Origin: Glossina fuscipes
Lineage: Eukaryota > Arthropoda > Insecta > Diptera > Glossinidae
DNA length: 64,000 nt
NCBI RefSeq assembly: GCF_014805625.2
Contig: NW_023998415.1
Location: forward strand, 26,089,296-26,153,295
Reading direction: 5' to 3'
Shown here piece after piece: positions 61,052 through 64,000 of the stretch; the stretch's first letter is position 1, and each line of letters opens with the position of its first letter. The notes below the pieces were generated by a model, which had not been told where the DNA came from, searched no databases, and saw only the letters and a list, made by a program, of their open reading frames with translations. Both the position numbers and the translations under genes were made by a program.

Positions 61052-62014
61052 TGTCTGCTATGCCGTTTCGATTCTCATGCTCTTGCTGCGACATATTATT
61101 GGTTTTATCCTCCTCTTCCTGTTGCTTGAGCTTGTTGCGATTGTCGATAAGGAACTGCTGTATGGTAACAGGACCTTCATAGAAATGCTTATCACCGAAA
61201 GTAATATCGGTTGAATTGCTAACGGCGACGCTGCCAATTTTGGCTGTTGCCACTGCCGACGGCATTGTTCCTAAACTTTGCGCCTTGCCCAGCTCATCGC
61301 CAATGATGCTCAGTTTGTTAAGCGGAGAAATTCCTGCACTCGAAACATTACCAGAATCCGGATTTATTTCCTGATTGATCAGCGTAAGTCCATTATTGAT
61401 TTTTGGAATTTTTGGATGATTGGGTGGGTAAGTCATTTCTGAATTAAGTTCCGTTATTATACAGCTATTGTGATTAACTTCTTCCATATCAGCATCGTCG
61501 TAGGTAAGATCCACATCAGAATCTGATTCAATAATGCTTGAATCAAGACTTCGTATAGAGACGATGGGCGAGTGATTGTGATGGTTAGTAGGCTGGTGAC
61601 TTAAATTCATGCTATCCAGGTTTAATTGATCGTTAGTTTTATTATATCCTATATTACTACCATCACAATCTTGGAAAATTATCCTAGCGTCACGATTATT
61701 GTCTCTATCACAATAGTCAGGTATGTTATCCCTTTCAACGGTTTTTCCATTATAAGTATTTGTGCTACTAAGATTATTATTATCATTATTATTATTATCA
61801 TTATTATTATTATCATTATNNNNNNNNNNTTATTATTATCATTATTATTATTATCATTATTATTATTATCATTATTGTTATTGTAATGAGTGCAGGTGTT
61901 TAAGTTGTTGACAGGATCATTTTTATTAGCCATTGCTGTAGAATCTGTTGAAATTGAACAACTACTGGTTGAGCTCTCCGGCATAACCGCTGTCGCATTC
62001 ACAACTTCCCGCAT
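61052..62014 (-). CDS. PGRP-LC: PGRP-LC first exon, cytosolic domain with RHIM-like motif
   Basis: The start ATG at 62014 (TGA upstream in frame) opens MREVVNATAVMPESSTSSCS, an Asn/Asp repeat (NNNND units, 15 nt each) at about 61780-61880 broken by a 10-N gap (61820-61829), then NGKTVERDNIPDYCDRD, a region rich in acidic residues (SDSDVDLTYDDADMEEVNHN) and, near the end, SVAVSNSTDITFGDKHFYEG followed by PVTIQQFL. This last segment resembles the RHIM-like, IMD-recruiting part of Drosophila PGRP-LC. The donor gtaagt at 61051 is phase 1 and joins the transmembrane exon. In the written sequence the frame differs before and after the gap, so the true gap length must be 2 modulo 3. This is the signalling tail of the IMD-pathway receptor in the cytosol. 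Confidence 0.85.
61778..61876 (-). repeat. Coding (15-nt)n repeat with 10-N gap in PGRP-LC
   Basis: On the minus strand the 15-nt unit AATAATAATAATGAT encodes Asn-Asn-Asn-Asn-Asp. The repeat flanks on both sides are in register with each other if the gap is 15k-1 bases, which also restores the reading frame. Confidence 0.85.
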
Positions 62015-64000
62015 GGTTTCTTGTAACAATCAACCACCTTGTTACGATATATTATTTTCGTCTAACAATATAAATCTGTATATACACCGATGCGCCAAAT
62101 TCCTATACCTTCTATATATCATAAGATTGAATTTAAAAATCTCTTCTTGTTTAGCATTGTATCCTTTCACGTTATTTATTATGTTTTTCTTGCGTCATTG
62201 CGTATTCATTTTCCTAATACTCCGCAAACGTTTAGATCAGTTTCTGGAATTTATATTGAAACGAAATGTATATTAAGTTGCGATTTTTTCAATTTTTTAT
62301 ATATATTTCGTGTAAATGTGCGCATACACACATGAATTTCTTAATATTAACAAAAACAACAATAACAAGTTTATATAGCAAATGCAGTGTAATTCAACGT
62401 TTAGTAAGTAAGTCCGACTAACGTTTATTAATAACGGGACTGTTTAATTCAAAAAACTCATGTAACTCTCCATCTCCAGAAGCAAAAATACAAAAATAAA
62501 ATTAATTAAAGTGTGTACGTAGATTCTTGTTTCTAATCCCATGTTATTGTTTTTGAATTAAACATTTTTATTGTTATTAGTTATTAAATATGATTTATTT
62601 TTTATCAGGTATATGTTCACTCTTACGCTTGATAGTATTTTCATTTTCAAATATATCGTCTGGTACGCACAGTTCACTCGCATACATTCATATATAATAT
62701 ATACGATAAATAGGAAGTGGTTCGACCCATATACATGCAAATATTAGGTAAAAAATCTACAAACTATAAAAACAAATAAGAACATTATAGTCGAACAAGG
62801 TCGACCATTAAACGCCCTACATCACATTGTCCAACACAATGCTTATTTTTTTTTGTATGAAATAACATGGACAGACATATGACGGACAGACGGACAGACA
62901 GGCTTAGATCAACTGTGATTCTGACTCTCAATTGATCGCTATATTAAAATGTGAGTCTATCTTGAGCCATTTTGCGTGTTACACACAACCGCACTAACTT
63001 AATATACCCTGTACCGCAAGTCGTATAAGGTATAAATACTAGGCTAAGTCTTGGCGCAAATACTAGTGGGCCCCAACTAAAGACTTAAGGAGAAAATGAA
63101 ACTAATTAGTTTACAAAATCGCCGAAGTTGATAGTATATCGGTCAACAATTCCCGGGAGTAAATAAGAAAAAATATTTTTTCAAAATCCACATTCTTCAA
63201 GATTAATACAATCAGTGCAGAGTTTCTGTAACGATTTGATATTTCTTTTATAAAGTATCATCGTTTATAGAGAATCATCATTTGATTCAAATCTTGTTCA
63301 CCGCCAAGAACTTGGGCCACTATGAGACTGAGAAATTGCAACGCCTTGAGAAACAACTTTCTCGTGATCAAATTGTCATGGTTAATAATCAATACCCTGC
63401 CTTTTGATATCTTGAGAATATCAACTATAACCATATTGCAATTTTCAATCGATGGACGGATGGACAGATTCTTCTATTGTTTGGAAAAAAAAGAAGAAAC
63501 AATAGCATTACTATGACCTTCGCAACTCGTAAATAAATCGGCGAAATCATATAAAAAGTTGACAATCGTCGTTTGACGATTAATACTTTTTAAAAATAAT
63601 ATAGATCTTCCTGTTAGAAGCGACATCTATATATTAATTGCAGGAATTATTCATCGATGTGTTCTTCTTCTTCTTCAAGTCTCAGCTTTTTACCGCAGAA
63701 TGCGATCATTTTCACAAAAAAAGTATGCCACTAAACTTATTTGTAAATCATTACAAACATGATCTACAAACAAATCTAGTACACCAACCAACCTGATTGA
63801 CTTACAGTCAATAAGTTATGGGATCAGCAAAATTTTAACCAAAATTGATCGCTCTATCTTCTTTGCAAATTTCCATTTTCGTCATTGAGGGCATAAGGTG
63901 ATCAATTTGTCAAAATGTTTGCAAGGCCCAAACCGGAAACCTCAAACACCCTACAATGGGTACATATTCTTGATCATTGTTAAATTCTTAATGGACTTAG
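62015..64000. other. Upstream region of PGRP-LC, repeats only
   Basis: Presumed 5' UTR and promoter of the long PGRP-LC isoform just above 62014. Further right only a family A repeat (62780-63038) and a segment around 63110-63180 (TCGGTCAACAATTCCCGGGA) resembling one at 50640-50700 are seen. No additional gene recognised. Confidence 0.5.
62780..63038 (+). repeat. Dispersed repeat, family A copy (internally deleted)
   Basis: Starts GAACATTATAGTCGAACAAG, GACCATTAAACGCCCTACAT, continues GGACAGACGGACAGACAGGC, TGATTCTGACTCTCAATTGA, GTGAGTCTATCTTGAGCC and ends TATACCCTGTACCGCAAGTCGTATAAGG-like. About 260 bp against about 680 bp for the copy at 57899. Confidence 0.6.

Noticed and set aside
61626..62335. 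Plus-strand frames of 81-128 codons
   Set aside because: They are antisense to the PGRP-LC first exon and its upstream region; the minus strand explains the coding signal.

Overview
This is AT-rich (roughly two-thirds A+T) eukaryotic DNA from an insect. The gene complement (laminin alpha with a LanA-type N-terminus, RINT1, MANBAL, a PGRP-LC-like immune receptor, Kazal-type secreted proteins), the short 55-81 nt introns with GT..AG ends, and abundant fly-type dispersed repeats point to a higher fly (Brachycera). A calyptrate such as a tsetse fly is plausible, but I cannot prove the species. It is an assembled scaffold piece with two N gaps (100 N at 35660-35759, 10 N at 61820-61829).

Layout. 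1-8647: the 5' end of LanA on the minus strand (two coding exons, first intron 1.3 kb, second intron running off the left edge). 8648-32118: about 23 kb with no convincing gene, holding microsatellites, a decayed mariner copy, a 188-nt fold-back hairpin, a 73-bp tandem array and dispersed repeats. 32119-38723: a small-secreted-protein neighbourhood with two Kazal-like genes (+) that share exactly the same outer cysteine spacing, and between them an unidentified minus-strand terminal exon, a 61-bp tandem array, a retrotransposon fragment and a large inverted repeat around the 100-N gap. 39823-44375: MANBAL (-) and Rint1 (+), divergently arranged. 46376-47812: a domesticated PIF/Harbinger transposase-derived gene (+). 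49711-62014: a PGRP-LC-type receptor gene (-) with two alternative first exons, one shared transmembrane exon and two alternative PGRP ectodomain cassettes, each with its own poly(A) signal. 62015-64000: dispersed repeats only.

How it works together. The genes are functionally independent: basement membrane (LanA), ER-Golgi tethering (RINT1), a small membrane protein (MANBAL), and innate immunity (PGRP-LC). The most informative locus is PGRP-LC. Intron phases show that either N-terminus can join the transmembrane exon, which can join either ectodomain cassette. This predicts up to four receptors, two of them lacking the IMD-signalling RHIM-like segment. All exon boundaries were derived by eye from reading frame, GT/AG signals and family similarity; no alignment or transcript data were available.
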